DNA of 13,221 bases, taken from NCBI GenBank assembly GCA_028456385.1, contig JALNQF010000829.1, positions 1 to 13,221 on the forward strand. The letters are read 5' to 3'. The position numbers were made by a program, and so were the translations under genes. Each line of letters starts with the position of its first letter. Within the stretch, counting starts at the first letter, position 1. The notes beneath the pieces are model-generated. The model saw nothing but the letters and a program-made list of their open reading frames with translations, was not told the origin of the DNA and did no database searches. Source of the DNA: Ophiosphaerella korrae (taxonomy: Eukaryota > Ascomycota > Dothideomycetes > Pleosporales > Phaeosphaeriaceae). Positions 1 to 8,543 of this stretch are shown here, one piece after another.

Positions 1-929
1 AACTAGTTAAGATACTAGAATAACTATAAAGAGTTATTACAATAGACTTTATTATAAAACTACTAAAGTCTAAGGACTTAATATTAGGAGTTAAATATAA
101 TAGAATCTTAATAATAGTAGATAAACTTATAAAGTACTTATACTTCTATCTATATAAAAAGAAAAGTAAGATAGAAGTTACTATATACTAGATTCTAGGA
201 ACTATAATTAGCTAATATAGACTACTAGATAAGATTATTATAGATAGAGATATACGATTTATATTAAAACTATAGGGAATAATAATAGTATAACTAGGAA
301 TCTAGTATATAATATTAACAGTATACTACCTATAAATAGATAGATAATTAGAACGTATAAACTAGATAGTAGAATAGTACTTAAGATACTACTTTAATTA
401 CAACTAAAACAATTAGGTATAGCTACTACCTATAGTATAGTTAGTATACAATAGCGTAAAGAATATAGTAATAAAAGTATTACCTTTATTTATAAACTAT
501 AGATTCGACCCTAATATATATAAGATACTAAGATCTAAAGTATCTTAGTCTCTAAAAAGAGAAAACTTTACTAATAGACTTAAAGATATATATAATTAAC
601 TAAGATAGGATATAGAATTCCTATAAGATTAAATAGTAAAATACTATAACAAGAAATATAAAGAGGGACTCTAATTTAAAGAAAGAGAAAAAGTATAGTT
701 AGTATAAAAAAATATTAAGAGCAAATAACTAAGTTGAAAACTAGACTATATTAAGATAAGACTATATAAAATTAAGAAAGAAGTTATACTAGTTATATTT
801 AAATTAAAGCTACTAAATAAGATAAGAATATACCTAATATTCTACGTAGTACTACTAGAATAAGTACTATAAGAAGTAGAACTACTAGTATACAAAGTAG
901 ATATATATAAAGAATAAGAAGAATAAGAA
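1..929 (+). pseudogene. Copy A: Ty3/Gypsy integrase, core and C-terminal part (RIP-killed, cut by window edge)
   Basis: This is the integrase end of a gypsy pol polyprotein, the enzyme that joined retrotransposon cDNA to chromosomal DNA. One frame (codons starting at 3, 6, 9 and so on) runs uninterrupted into the chromodomain. The catalytic triad is still readable: Asp at 45-47, Asp at 243-245 and Glu at 351-353. That spacing is D-x65-D-x35-E, the retroviral integrase signature. Near 744-775 the frame reads LDYIKIRLYKIKK, the conserved 'GPFKI' region of gypsy integrase C-termini. In-frame TAA/TAG codons fall where the family has Gln or Trp, and the TGA near 733 probably was TGG. No frame-shifting indel is seen. 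The N-terminal zinc region lies outside the window. The fold assignment is secure, and the gene is certainly non-functional. Confidence 0.93.
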
Positions 930-1076
930 GTTAAAGAAATCCTATAGTACTAGTTCTATAATAGAAGAAACTACTACTTGGTAGAATAGATAGGTATAGA
1001 TAAAAAAGGACAACTATAGGAAAAAATATAGAAACTAGAGAATAATCTTAATTACCTTAAGAAACTAAAGGACTAC
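930..1076 (+). pseudogene. Copy A: C-terminal chromodomain of the integrase
   Basis: This is a 49-codon chromodomain fused in frame to the end of the integrase, which marks the element as a chromovirus. Readable pieces are VKEIL at the start, then NYYLVE*IGIDKKG, where the stop at 984-986 sits at the Trp of the usual 'YLVKWxGY' core. After that come *EKI and LENNLNYLKKL, matching the usual 'TWExxxNL' and C-terminal helix. In chromoviruses this domain binds modified histone tails and directs insertion into heterochromatin; that role is family knowledge. The segment is exactly 147 nt in all four copies of the window. A TAA at 1077 ends the frame and is present in the other copies too, so it may be the true pol stop. 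Confidence 0.88.
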
Positions 1077-1101
1077 TAAAATTAAAACCCTCTAGACTAC
1101 T

Positions 1102-1783
1102 TTATAGTAAACTAAGAAAATTAGTATTACTAATACTAAATAGAGAGGTATTAAGAACGTCTAATATAATAGGAGCTAGAATAGCCTAAACTATATCCTT
1201 AAGGTCTATCTTAGCCTCTAAGGCACAAGACTATTTAGATAATTTAGCGTTATTATAAGCCTTTATCTTATAAAGATACTTAATATAAGAATAAAAATCT
1301 ACTAGCTTATAAAGAGTTAGCTTATACTTAGCCTTAGCCTCTATAAGCTATAATAATAGTATCTTTTAAGCTTAGTTAATAGCTTACCTTATACAACTTA
1401 GTAAAAAGAAACTATATAGAAATTAAACACTTATACTCTATAAGAGAAATACTAGATAGTATATACTTATATTAAATATTAGCTAGGATACACTTATTGT
1501 AGTACTTACTATCCTTTAAAGATATAAGATAAGTAAGCTTTAATTAAGTATAATAGGCGCAAGGAAATATTTTAACTCTATTACGAGTAACACAAGTAAT
1601 AAGAAGAAGTTTATTATAATTAGAACGTAAAGATATAGAGAATAATAAGGAATTAGAAATAAATAAAGAAACTAGACTAATAACCTTAGGCCTAGGATAA
1701 AGAAACAAGAACTTATCTAAAGAAGAGAATAGTATTATAGCTATAACAAGAGAAAACTAATTTAAACTAATTAGCCCTACTAT
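1102..1783 (-). pseudogene. Copy A: antisense accessory frame between pol and LTR (Cys-rich motif plus Lys/Leu-rich tail)
   Basis: A frame on the strand opposite to pol fills the gap between chromodomain and LTR. Its first part (about 1783 to 1400) has few stops, and these look like former Gln codons. It contains KIFPCAYYT with Cys still TGC at 1559-1561, and later NKCILANI with Cys still TGT at 1490-1492. With Tyr read as former Cys, the spacing is C-x2-C-x6-C-x9-C-x2-C-x6-C. From about 1430 the best conserved frame shifts by one base. It then reads AIN*A*K, LIEAKAKYKLTLYKLVDF and YLYKIKA, rich in Lys and Leu, to a TAA at 1102-1104. From memory, fungal genomes hold many predicted proteins with a 'PCxxC' six-Cys motif and a coiled coil, and this resembles them. 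I cannot confirm the family. The start codon is unknown; ATA at 1781-1783 could be a former ATG. Confidence 0.6.
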
Positions 1784-1850
1784 AGATAATAATAATATAT
1801 ATAACCTATAGGAAAACAAACTAGAATAGAAGACTAACTATAATAGGGAC

Positions 1851-1958
1851 ACGTAATAGATTTACAATTTACAATCTTAGTAAATATAAAGTATAAAGTT
1901 AAGTACGTAATAAATTTATAATTTGTAATCTTAGTAAATACAAAGTATAAAGCTAGCT
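1851..1958 (+). repeat. 54-bp tandem repeat (two units) inside the LTR
   Basis: Units start at 1851 and 1905, each beginning ACGTAATA and containing AATCTTAGTAAATA and AAAGTATAAAG. The same pair recurs in the LTR of copy B (8221-8328) and in copy D on the minus strand (about 11545-11655). It lies in the first third of the LTR, the expected U3 region, so it may have held duplicated promoter or enhancer sites. That role is inference. Confidence 0.75.
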
Positions 1959-2126
1959 AAGAGGCCTAGGTATATAGTTAGAGACGATACGTATTATTAG
2001 AATAGTATTAGTAATTTAATCCTTTAACTATAGAACGCTAATATAAGATAGTTATAAAATATCTTCTATTATTTATAGTTATTATAGATCCTAATACAAG
2101 ATTTTATTATTACCTTATAATCTACT

Positions 2127-2143
2127 AATACCTAATAGGTATT
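2127..2143 (+). repeat. Small hairpin near the LTR 3' end
   Basis: AATACCT, a loop of AAT, and AGGTATT form a 7-bp stem with a 3-base loop. The equivalent site in copy D (11358-11379) forms a 10-bp stem with a different sequence, and copy B (8496-8515) a partly broken one. It lies where the R/U5 part of the LTR would be expected. It may have acted in the RNA, for example near the 3' end of the transcript, but this is inference. Confidence 0.5.
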
Positions 2144-2279
2144 AAGAAGTCGACCTTAGTATACCTATTATAATAAGAAACTATAAGATTATATAAAGTA
2201 AAATAAAGTATAAATTAAAGCTATTATTAAAAGCTAGAACTAAATAGAACTAATTACCTAATACTTAGAGATAAGTGTA

Positions 2280-3160
2280 ACAAAGAAACTACTAAAGATA
2301 CTAGTACTTAAGAAATTTAATAGAATAAGTAAAAAACTAAGACCTTTTATAGCTTTAGTATAACTCTAGATAGATATATAAGTACTATACTTTAATATAA
2401 AAGAAAAAAAGGTAATATATATTAGAATATACCTTAAAGAAAATATAATAAGATAGTTTAAACCTTACTAGATAGATTATATAATAGATACTCTAATAAC
2501 CTAGAAAGATAAAACTAGAGCTATTTTTAGAAGTTATAAATACTTTACTAGGTAAATAAGAGTAGTATTTAGAGATATAGATATTACCTAATAAGTAGAA
2601 AAAAAGCTTAAAAAGCTTATATAAAACAAGAGTATTCTTAAATATATAATATAGTTTAAATAACTATTATAAAATATAGAGTAGAATAAATTAGCTCTAA
2701 TATTATAATTTAAATACAAACTAAATATAAAATAATCTAATATAAAATAATCTATATAGAGAAACCTAGAATACTAGAAGCTTTAAAATAATAAGTAATA
2801 TAAATTAATAATAATCTTTAAGAATAGAAGAAAAATAAGTATAGTAACTAATCTAGAAATTAGGATATTAGAGACCCTATAATCTTTAACGCTAATACAA
2901 ATAAGAAGAAAAATAAAAATAAAGACTTTACGTACTTTAACTATAGTAAAAAAGGCTACTACGTAAAAGATTACTAATTATAAAAGAAAAAGGATATAGA
3001 ATATTATAAATATAGAAAACTAAAATACTTTATAAAAGATTATAGAAGTAAAAACTAAAAAAAAGATAAAAAAGCTTAGTTAAAGATAACTAAAGGTAAA
3101 AAAGAAGTACTAAAAGTAAAGGTAAAACCTTAAGAGAAAGTAGCTAAGAGTAAAAAACTA
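2280..3160 (+). pseudogene. Copy B: gag (capsid and nucleocapsid), RIP-killed
   Basis: This is the structural protein of the retrotransposon particle. In the frame holding codon 2340-2342 the text reads KKLRPFIAL, then YIRIYLKENIIR*FKPY, TRAIFRSYKYF, IRVVFRDIDIT and VEKKLKKL. These match the usual gypsy capsid blocks: a 'RKLRPFL' start, an 'AARWFEPYL' helix with its Trp now a stop, 'VFGD' with Gly now Arg, and 'AERRLRxL'. Between about 2700 and 2770 the good frame moves to the one holding codon 2933-2935, which carries a Lys/Asn-rich stretch and two zinc knuckles. A 15-nt duplication (AATATAAAATAATCT twice) lies in this zone, although 15 nt alone would not shift the frame. The start is not determinable. 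The 2173-2280 leader shows nothing I recognise. Confidence 0.82.
2933..3043 (+). other. Two CCHC zinc knuckles of gag, all ligands mutated to Tyr
   Basis: Knuckle 1 (2933-2974) reads YFNYSKKGYYVKDY and knuckle 2 (3002-3043) reads YYKYRKLKYFIKDY. Both fit C-x2-C-x4-H-x4-C exactly if each ligand Cys (TGY) or His (CAY) became Tyr (TAY) by G-to-A or C-to-T change. All eight ligands are TAC or TAT. The nucleocapsid used such knuckles to bind genomic RNA. This is one of the clearest marks in the window of both the gene's identity and its cause of death. Confidence 0.9.
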
Positions 3161-4227
3161 TAATATATAATACTCTATTAGTTCTTTTATTATAAAGATA
3201 ACTACTATATATATTTATCTAGTAAATAGAGAGTAAGATAGTTCTTATTAAAGAATAGAGTAGTAGTAATAAAAGAAAATAGATTAAAAGCGTAGCTAGA
3301 AGAAATAGCTTATATAATAGGCCTACTAGTAGAAGATCTAGAAAGAGAAGAGCCTTAGACTCTATTAATCTAGGCTAAAAGACTAGTACTAGATAAAGAG
3401 ACTACTATAGCTTTCTCTAAAAGACTATAAAGAAGTAAGAAATAAGTTAGTATAAGAGGTATAGAATATACCTAGTTAATAATATATAGCTATTATAGCT
3501 ATATAATAATAGATATAGAAGAATAAAATAAATAATAGAAGTTTATCTAGAAATACTTACTAGTTATAAGTATAGAGAAAGCGTATAAAGACTAGAAAGA
3601 GTATAATCTTAAAGAAATAAAGTTTACTCTATTTTAGAAATAGATAAAATAATATATAGTTATAGTAAGAAGAATACCTACGTAAAAAGAATAGTAACTC
3701 CTTATAAAAGAAATATAATAAATTAATAAAGCTTATATACTAAGAGTACTAGTAGTATACTATATCTTAATAATAGAAATACCTAAGAAAGATAAATACT
3801 AGGAAAGAGATAACAAAATAATAGACCTAAAATATCTAGTATATTTTAAAGTATTATAGATCTTATACCTAGATAAGAATTATATTATATATAAGAACTC
3901 TAACGTAAATAATAGTATATAGCTTATAAGAAGAAGAGGCTATAACTATATAAGAGTAATTCTAGTAGAAGATATCTAAGGATAGGAAATAATACTAGAA
4001 GAAGGTTACGTAGTAGTAAGACTAGGACTAAAATTATCTAAGAAATACGTCTAAGACTATAGTATAAATATACGTATAATAAATATCTAAAATATAAAGA
4101 ATATAAACTTAAAGTAAGCCTATAGCTTTAAAAAGATAGATAATTTACAAAATTACTAAAGTAAAAATAACTAAAAAGTATAAGAGGCCTATATATTATA
4201 AAAATAAGTATATATTAAAGAAAGAAA
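3161..4227 (+). pseudogene. Copy B: gag-pol linker region
   Basis: About 1 kb lies between the last zinc knuckle and the protease. Near 3185-3250 the text reads YYKDNYYIYLSSK*RVR*FLL. I recall a similar block in fungal gypsy polyproteins ('CYDDxCxxHxSxKxxxGWFP'), with Cys and His now Tyr and Trp now stop. The rest is charged and Lys/Glu-rich, for example VLDKETTIAFSKRLQ near 3390-3425 and LILYLDKNYIIYKNSN near 3855-3900. I could not match these to a named domain. Whether gag and pol were one frame or joined by frameshifting cannot be judged after this much damage. Confidence 0.55.
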
Positions 4228-4620
4228 GTACAATTAATAATTAATAGTAGAGCTATAAAGAACTTTATATCTAAGAAGTTTATAGAAATATAAGGAATAT
4301 ATTATATAATAAAGAAATACCCTTAATAACTAAGTACAATTAAAGGAAAACTATTCTAAGAACTTATTAGGTTCGAAATAGATTCTTCTATACTAGAACT
4401 AGAAGAGATAATAATAAAAAATATAGTTATAGATATAATAATAATTAATAACAAATAAGATATAATACTAGAAATACTATAGTTATAGATAACTAACCTA
4501 TATATTAATTAGAGAATAGGAAAAATTAACTACTATAAGATAGATATATTAAAGGCTAATATAAGCACCTATAAGAGAGAATTCCTTAAAGAATACAAGA
4601 AATAGGAGAAATAGCTTATA
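4228..4620 (+). pseudogene. Copy B: aspartic protease
   Basis: This is the retropepsin-like protease that cut the Gag-Pol precursor. The frame holding codon 4243-4245 reads VQLIINSRAIKNFISKKFI, the family's 'vDSGAtxNFIs' active site. The catalytic Asp (4243-4245) is now Asn (AAT) and the following Gly (4249-4251) is now Arg (AGA), both single G-to-A changes. Downstream DIILEIL*L*ITNLYINW, near 4460-4515, matches the conserved 'DiIlGxpWL...NPxIdW' block with Gly and Trp lost. The frame continues directly into reverse transcriptase, as in other Ty3/Gypsy pol proteins. Confidence 0.85.
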
Positions 4621-4689
4621 GAACCTAAAGACTATCTTCTAGAATATTAGCTATAGGATTTAGTAATAGACCTAGAAGAAGATAAAGAC

Positions 4690-5500
4690 GTAAGATAGAG
4701 TTAAGTTTATAGAAAAATAGAAGAAGAATCTAAGATTAAATAAATATTTATTAAAAACGTAATAAGAAAAGAATAGATATAAGAATCTAAGTTATTAGTA
4801 GTATATAAACTTATATTTATAGATAAAAAAAAGATAAGTAATAAAAGACCTTATATAGACTTTAGAAAAACTAATATAATTATAAATAAGAACTAATACC
4901 TCTTACTATAAATAGATAAAATATAAGATAAGCTATAAAAAGTAAAGATCTTTATAAAACTAAAAATCTAAAACGCCTACTACTAAATTAGAATTAAGAA
5001 AAGTAATAAATAAAAAATAGTATTTAGAATACAATATAGACTATATAAATACTTAGTTATACCTTTTAGATTAATAAACGCACTAGTAGCTTTCTAAGAA
5101 AGAATTAATATAGTACTAAGAGAGTACTTAGACGTATTTATATTTATATACCTAGATAATATCTTTATATTTTTAAAAATAAAAGAAGAGTATATATAAT
5201 ATATATACAAAGTACTAGAAAAATTAGTAGAAAGTAAACTATTCTTTAAAATAAGAAAATGCAAATTTTATATAAAAGAAATAGACTTCCTTAGATTTAT
5301 TATTAAACTAGGAAAAATAAAGATTAACCTAGAAAAGATTAAATTAATTAATAAATAGCTAATACTAAAAAACCTAAAGGAGGTATAATAATTTTATAGG
5401 TTAGTAAACTTTTATAGAAAGTTAATAGTAAGATAGTCTAAAGATATAGAACCTATAATAAAACTTATAAAAAAAGATACGCTATTTAAATAGATAATAG
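4690..5500 (+). pseudogene. Copy B: reverse transcriptase
   Basis: This RNA-dependent DNA polymerase copied element RNA into cDNA. It is in the same frame as the protease. Landmarks are IDFRKTN at 4855-4875 ('vDYRxLN'); KLKI*NAYY*IRI from 4957 ('kiDLrxAYhqIRi'); FRLINALVAF* at 5065-5097 ('FGLtNAPatFQ'); and YLDN at 5149-5160, which is the catalytic YLDD box with its second Asp changed GAT/C to AAT. In the first catalytic motif the Asp position reads Lys (AAA at 4963-4965). FYIKEIDFLRFII near 5268-5300 is the thumb-side 'v.FLGhvi' block. The order and spacing are canonical, and the stops are at expected Gln and Trp sites. The enzyme is certainly dead. Confidence 0.92.
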
Positions 5501-5991
5501 AATGTAATAAAGTATTTAATAAAATTAAATAAAAGTTTACTAAAAACCTAGTTATAAGAATATATAACCTAGACCTACTAGTAATAGTAAAAATAGACGT
5601 ATCTAACTTAGTCTATAGAATAGCACTAATATAGAAAGACTAAAGACTAAATAAGAATACTTAATTAAGTACTTCTCTAAGAAAATAAAGCTAGTAGAAC
5701 TTAACTACCTAATCTATACTAAAGAAATACTAGTAATCTATAAAGTATTTAAATAATAGAGAGTATACCTATAAGAAGTAAAGTACTAAATAAAGGTCTA
5801 TATAGACTATAAGAATCTTATAAGATTTATAATAAATAAAGAACTATTATAATACTATATAAGATAGTAAGAATTACTATTAAAATTTAACTTAGAAATT
5901 ATATATAAAGGATAAAGATAACTAATTTATAGATACTCTAAGTAGAAGGCTAGACCTATAAAAGGAAGTAAATACTACTAGTATAGTTCTA
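5501..5991 (+). pseudogene. Copy B: RNase H domain and tether
   Basis: RNase H removed the RNA strand during cDNA synthesis. KIDVSNLVYRIAL from 5590 corresponds to 'etDASdyaxGavL', and its first Asp (5596-5598) survives. The good frame then slips by one base between about 5640 and 5665. It continues as YFSKKIKLVELNYLIYTKEIL from 5670, then IDYKNL ('tDHknL') near 5795, and ends with a motif like 'YxxGxxNxxADaLSR' near 5905-5945. A second shift between 5957 and 5992 restores the original frame. These two compensating slips are the only clear indels in this copy's pol. Confidence 0.82.
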
Positions 5992-7299
5992 GTTAAGAAT
6001 AAAGAAAGATATCTAGTCTTAAATATACCTAAAATAGCTACAATACTTAAAAGAAAGAGTAATAAGCTAGATAAATAGATTTAGAAAATAACGTAAGAAG
6101 TAACTAAAGAAATAAAAAAACTAGAAATTTAAAAAGGATTTTTATAAGCCTATAGAAGAATATATATTCTAGAAAGAATCTAAAGAGAATTTATATAATA
6201 ATTCTATAAATTACTAGTATATAGATACTAAAGAATTAATAAAACTCTAGATAGACTACTATAAGACTACTATATCCTAAGAGTAAAATAGCTAGTTATA
6301 GAAGTACTATAAGACTATATAGAATATTATAGAAATAAGTATAATAAATATATACTATATAAAATACTATAATTAGTAGAAGTACTAGAATAACTATAAA
6401 GAGTTATTATAATAGACTTTATTACAAAACTACTAAAGTCTAAAGACTTTATATTAGGACTTAAATATAATAGAATCTTAATAATAGTAGATAAACTTAT
6501 AAAGTACTTATACTTTAGACTATATAAAGAGAAAAGTAGAATAGAGGTTACTATATACTAAGTTCTAGGAACTATAATTAGTTAATATAGACAACTAAAC
6601 AAGATAATTATAGATAAAGATATAAGATTTATATTAAAACTATAGAGAATAATAATAGTATTACTAGAAGTTAGATATATAATATCTATAGTATACTACT
6701 TATAGATAGATAGATAATTAGAATAAATAAATTAGATAGTAGAATAGTACTTAAGATACTACCTTAACTATAACTAGAATAATTAGGTATAGTTATTACT
6801 TATAGTATAGTTAGTATATAATAGTGCAAAAAATATAGTAATAAGAGTATTATCTTTTTTTATAATCTATAGATTTAACCTTAGTATATATTAAATACTA
6901 AGATAAGAAGTATCTTAGTCTCTAAGAAGAGAAAACCTTACTAATAGACTTAGAGATATATATAATTAACTAAGATTAGACGTAAAATTACTATATAATT
7001 AAATAGTAAAATACTATAATAGAAAATACTAATAAGAACTCTAATTTAAAGAGGGAGAAAAAGTATAGTTAGTATAAAAGAATATTAAAAGTAAATAACT
7101 AAGTTTAAAATTAGATTATATTAAAATAAGACTATATAAAGTAAAGAAGAAAGTTATACTAGTTATATTTAAACTAAAACTACTAAATAAGATAAAGATA
7201 TACCTAACCTTCTAGATAGTACTATTAGAGATAGTACTATAAAACGTAAAACTACTAGTGTATAAAGTAGATATAAATAGAGATTAAGAAGAATAAGAA
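5992..7299 (+). pseudogene. Copy B: integrase (zinc region, DDE core, C-terminal part)
   Basis: The frame holding codon 5992-5994 runs from the spacer through the whole integrase into the chromodomain. Near 6210-6330 it reads FYKLLVYRY*RINKTLDRLL*DYYILRVK, the N-terminal HHCC region with His now Tyr. The catalytic residues are Asp 6415-6417, Asp 6613-6615 and Glu 6721-6723, giving D-x65-D-x35-E as in copy A. From Asp 6415 to the chromodomain end there is no net length change relative to copy A. The C-terminal LDYIKIRLYKVKKKV block sits near 7113-7155. Copy B keeps all three catalytic codons, but more than twenty in-frame stops make it non-functional. Confidence 0.92.
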
Positions 7300-7446
7300 C
7301 TTAAAGAAATCTTATAATACTAGTTCTATAATAGAAAGAACTACTACTTAGTAAAATAGATAGGTATAGATAAAAAAGGGTAACTATAAGAAAAAATATA
7401 GGAACTAGAAGATAACCTTAATTACTTTAAGAAACTAGAGGAGTTC
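7300..7446 (+). pseudogene. Copy B: C-terminal chromodomain
   Basis: The 49-codon domain is in frame with the integrase: LKEIL*Y*F, then NRKNYYLVK*IGIDKKG, then KI*ELEDNLNYFKKLEEF. Both the core 'VKW' Trp and the 'TWE' Trp positions are stops. Length and spacing are identical to copies A, C and D, and TAA at 7447 ends the frame. Confidence 0.88.
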
Positions 7447-7471
7447 TAAAATTAAAACCCTCTAGAACGCT

Positions 7472-8153
7472 TAGTAGTAAACTAAGAAAACTAGTACTAC
7501 TAACAACAAATAAAGAGACGCTAGGAACGTCTAATATAATAGGAGCTAGAGTAGCCTCTATAGTATCTTTAAGGTCTATCTTAGCTTCTAAAGTATAAAA
7601 CTATTTAGATAATTTAGTATTATTATAAGCCTTTATCTTATAAAGACACTTAATATAAGAATAAAGATCTACTAGCTTATAAAGAGTTAACTTATACTTA
7701 GCCTTAGCTTCTATAAGCTATAATAATAGTATCTTTTAAGCTTAGTTAATAGCTCGCCCTATATAATTTAGTAAGAAGAGACTATATAGAAATTAAATAC
7801 TTATACTCTATAAGAGAAATACTAGAAAGAGTATATATATATTAAATATTAGTAAGAATATACTTACTATAATATTTACTATCTCTTAAAGACATAAGAT
7901 AAGTAAGCTTTAATTAAGTATAATAAGTGTAAAGAAATATCTTAACTCTATTATAAGTAATATAAGTAATAAGAAGAAGTTTATTATAATTAGAGCGAGA
8001 AGATATAGAGAATAATAAGGAACTAGAAATAAACAAAGAAACTAGACTAATAACTTTAAGCCTAGGATAAGAAAATAAGAACCTACCTAAAGAGAGGAAT
8101 AGTATTATAGCTATAATAAGAGAAAGCTAATTTAAGCTAATTAGCTTTACTTT
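7472..8153 (-). pseudogene. Copy B: antisense accessory frame
   Basis: This matches the antisense frame of copy A base for base in length, in the 723-bp gap between chromodomain and LTR. On the minus strand it reads LGRFLFSYPRLKVISLVS, then RVKIFLYTYYT*LKLTYLMS, where the Cys positions are now Tyr, then SKYYSKYILTNI*Y. After the one-base frame change it gives AIN*A*K followed by the Lys/Leu-rich tail. Stops are few in the first part (about one every 25-30 codons). The position matching copy A's candidate ATA start reads AAA here, so that start is not shared. Function is unknown. Confidence 0.58.
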
Positions 8154-8169
8154 AAATAATAACAATACA

Positions 8170-8543
8170 TATAACCTATAGGGTAATAAACTTAATTAAG
8201 AAACTAACTATAATAGATATATATAATAGATTTATAATTTGTAATCTTAGTAAATATAAAGTATAATACTAAGTACGTAATAGATTTATAATTTATAATC
8301 TTAGTAAATACAAAGTATAAAGCTAGCTAAGAAATATAGGTATATAGTTAGTAGTAATACGTATTATTAGGATAGTATTAGTAATGTAATCTCTAACCTA
8401 AAACACTAATACTTAACATTGTATATATAAATTAACTATTATTTATAGTTATTACTAATTATAATATAAGCTTTTGTTATTATCTCTTAATCTACTAATA
8501 ACCTAAAGGTTACTAAGAAGTTAACCCTAGTATACCTATTACA
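8170..8543 (+). repeat. Copy B: 3' LTR
   Basis: The 374-bp segment starts TATAACC and ends CTATTACA; the CA at 8542-8543 escaped mutation and supports TG...CA ends. It carries the 54-bp tandem repeat (8221-8328) and the remnant hairpin (8496-8515). It is closer to the LTR of copy D than to the LTR at 1800-2172, notably around 8430-8470. The following base is the first of truncated copy C. The five bases before 1800 and after 8543 do not match, so no target-site duplication is seen. Confidence 0.8.

Larger units (their letters stand above)
1800..2172 (+). repeat. LTR shared by copy A (3' LTR) and copy B (5' LTR)
   Basis: The 373-bp segment recurs at 8170-8543 (+) and, inverted, at 11331-11704. 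Its ends read TATAACC and CTATTATA; in the less mutated copies the 3' end is ATTACA, so the original ends were probably TGTAA...TTACA, a short inverted repeat typical of LTRs. Upstream lies copy A's antisense region and downstream lies copy B's leader and gag, so one LTR serves both elements. It contains a two-unit tandem repeat of 54 bp and a small hairpin near the 3' end. I could not recognise a primer-binding site after 2172 or a clean polypurine tract before 1800, so the exact ends rest on the comparison between copies. Confidence 0.8.

Noticed and set aside
1..1076. An organism with reassigned stop codons (TAA/TAG read as Gln), since many in-frame stops fall at Gln positions.
   Set aside because: Stops also fall at conserved Trp positions, and Cys, His, Gly and Asp residues are changed by C-to-T or G-to-A as well. 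Together with CpA/TpG loss this fits RIP, not recoding.
1795..1799. A target-site duplication around copy B (compare 8544-8548).
   Set aside because: ATATA and AATAG do not match, and the left flank is the body of copy A.
1851..1958. A CRISPR-like or satellite array, from the repeated 54-bp units.
   Set aside because: There are only two units, without spacers, and they recur at the same place in each LTR.
5141..5235. A promoter with TATA boxes, from the many TATATA stretches here and elsewhere.
   Set aside because: TA-rich text is everywhere because of RIP, so such matches carry no information.
4228..5640. A functional pol gene, because one frame carries protease and RT motifs in correct order.
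   Set aside because: The frame has many stops, and key residues are lost in the protease Asp, the YLDD box and RT motif A.
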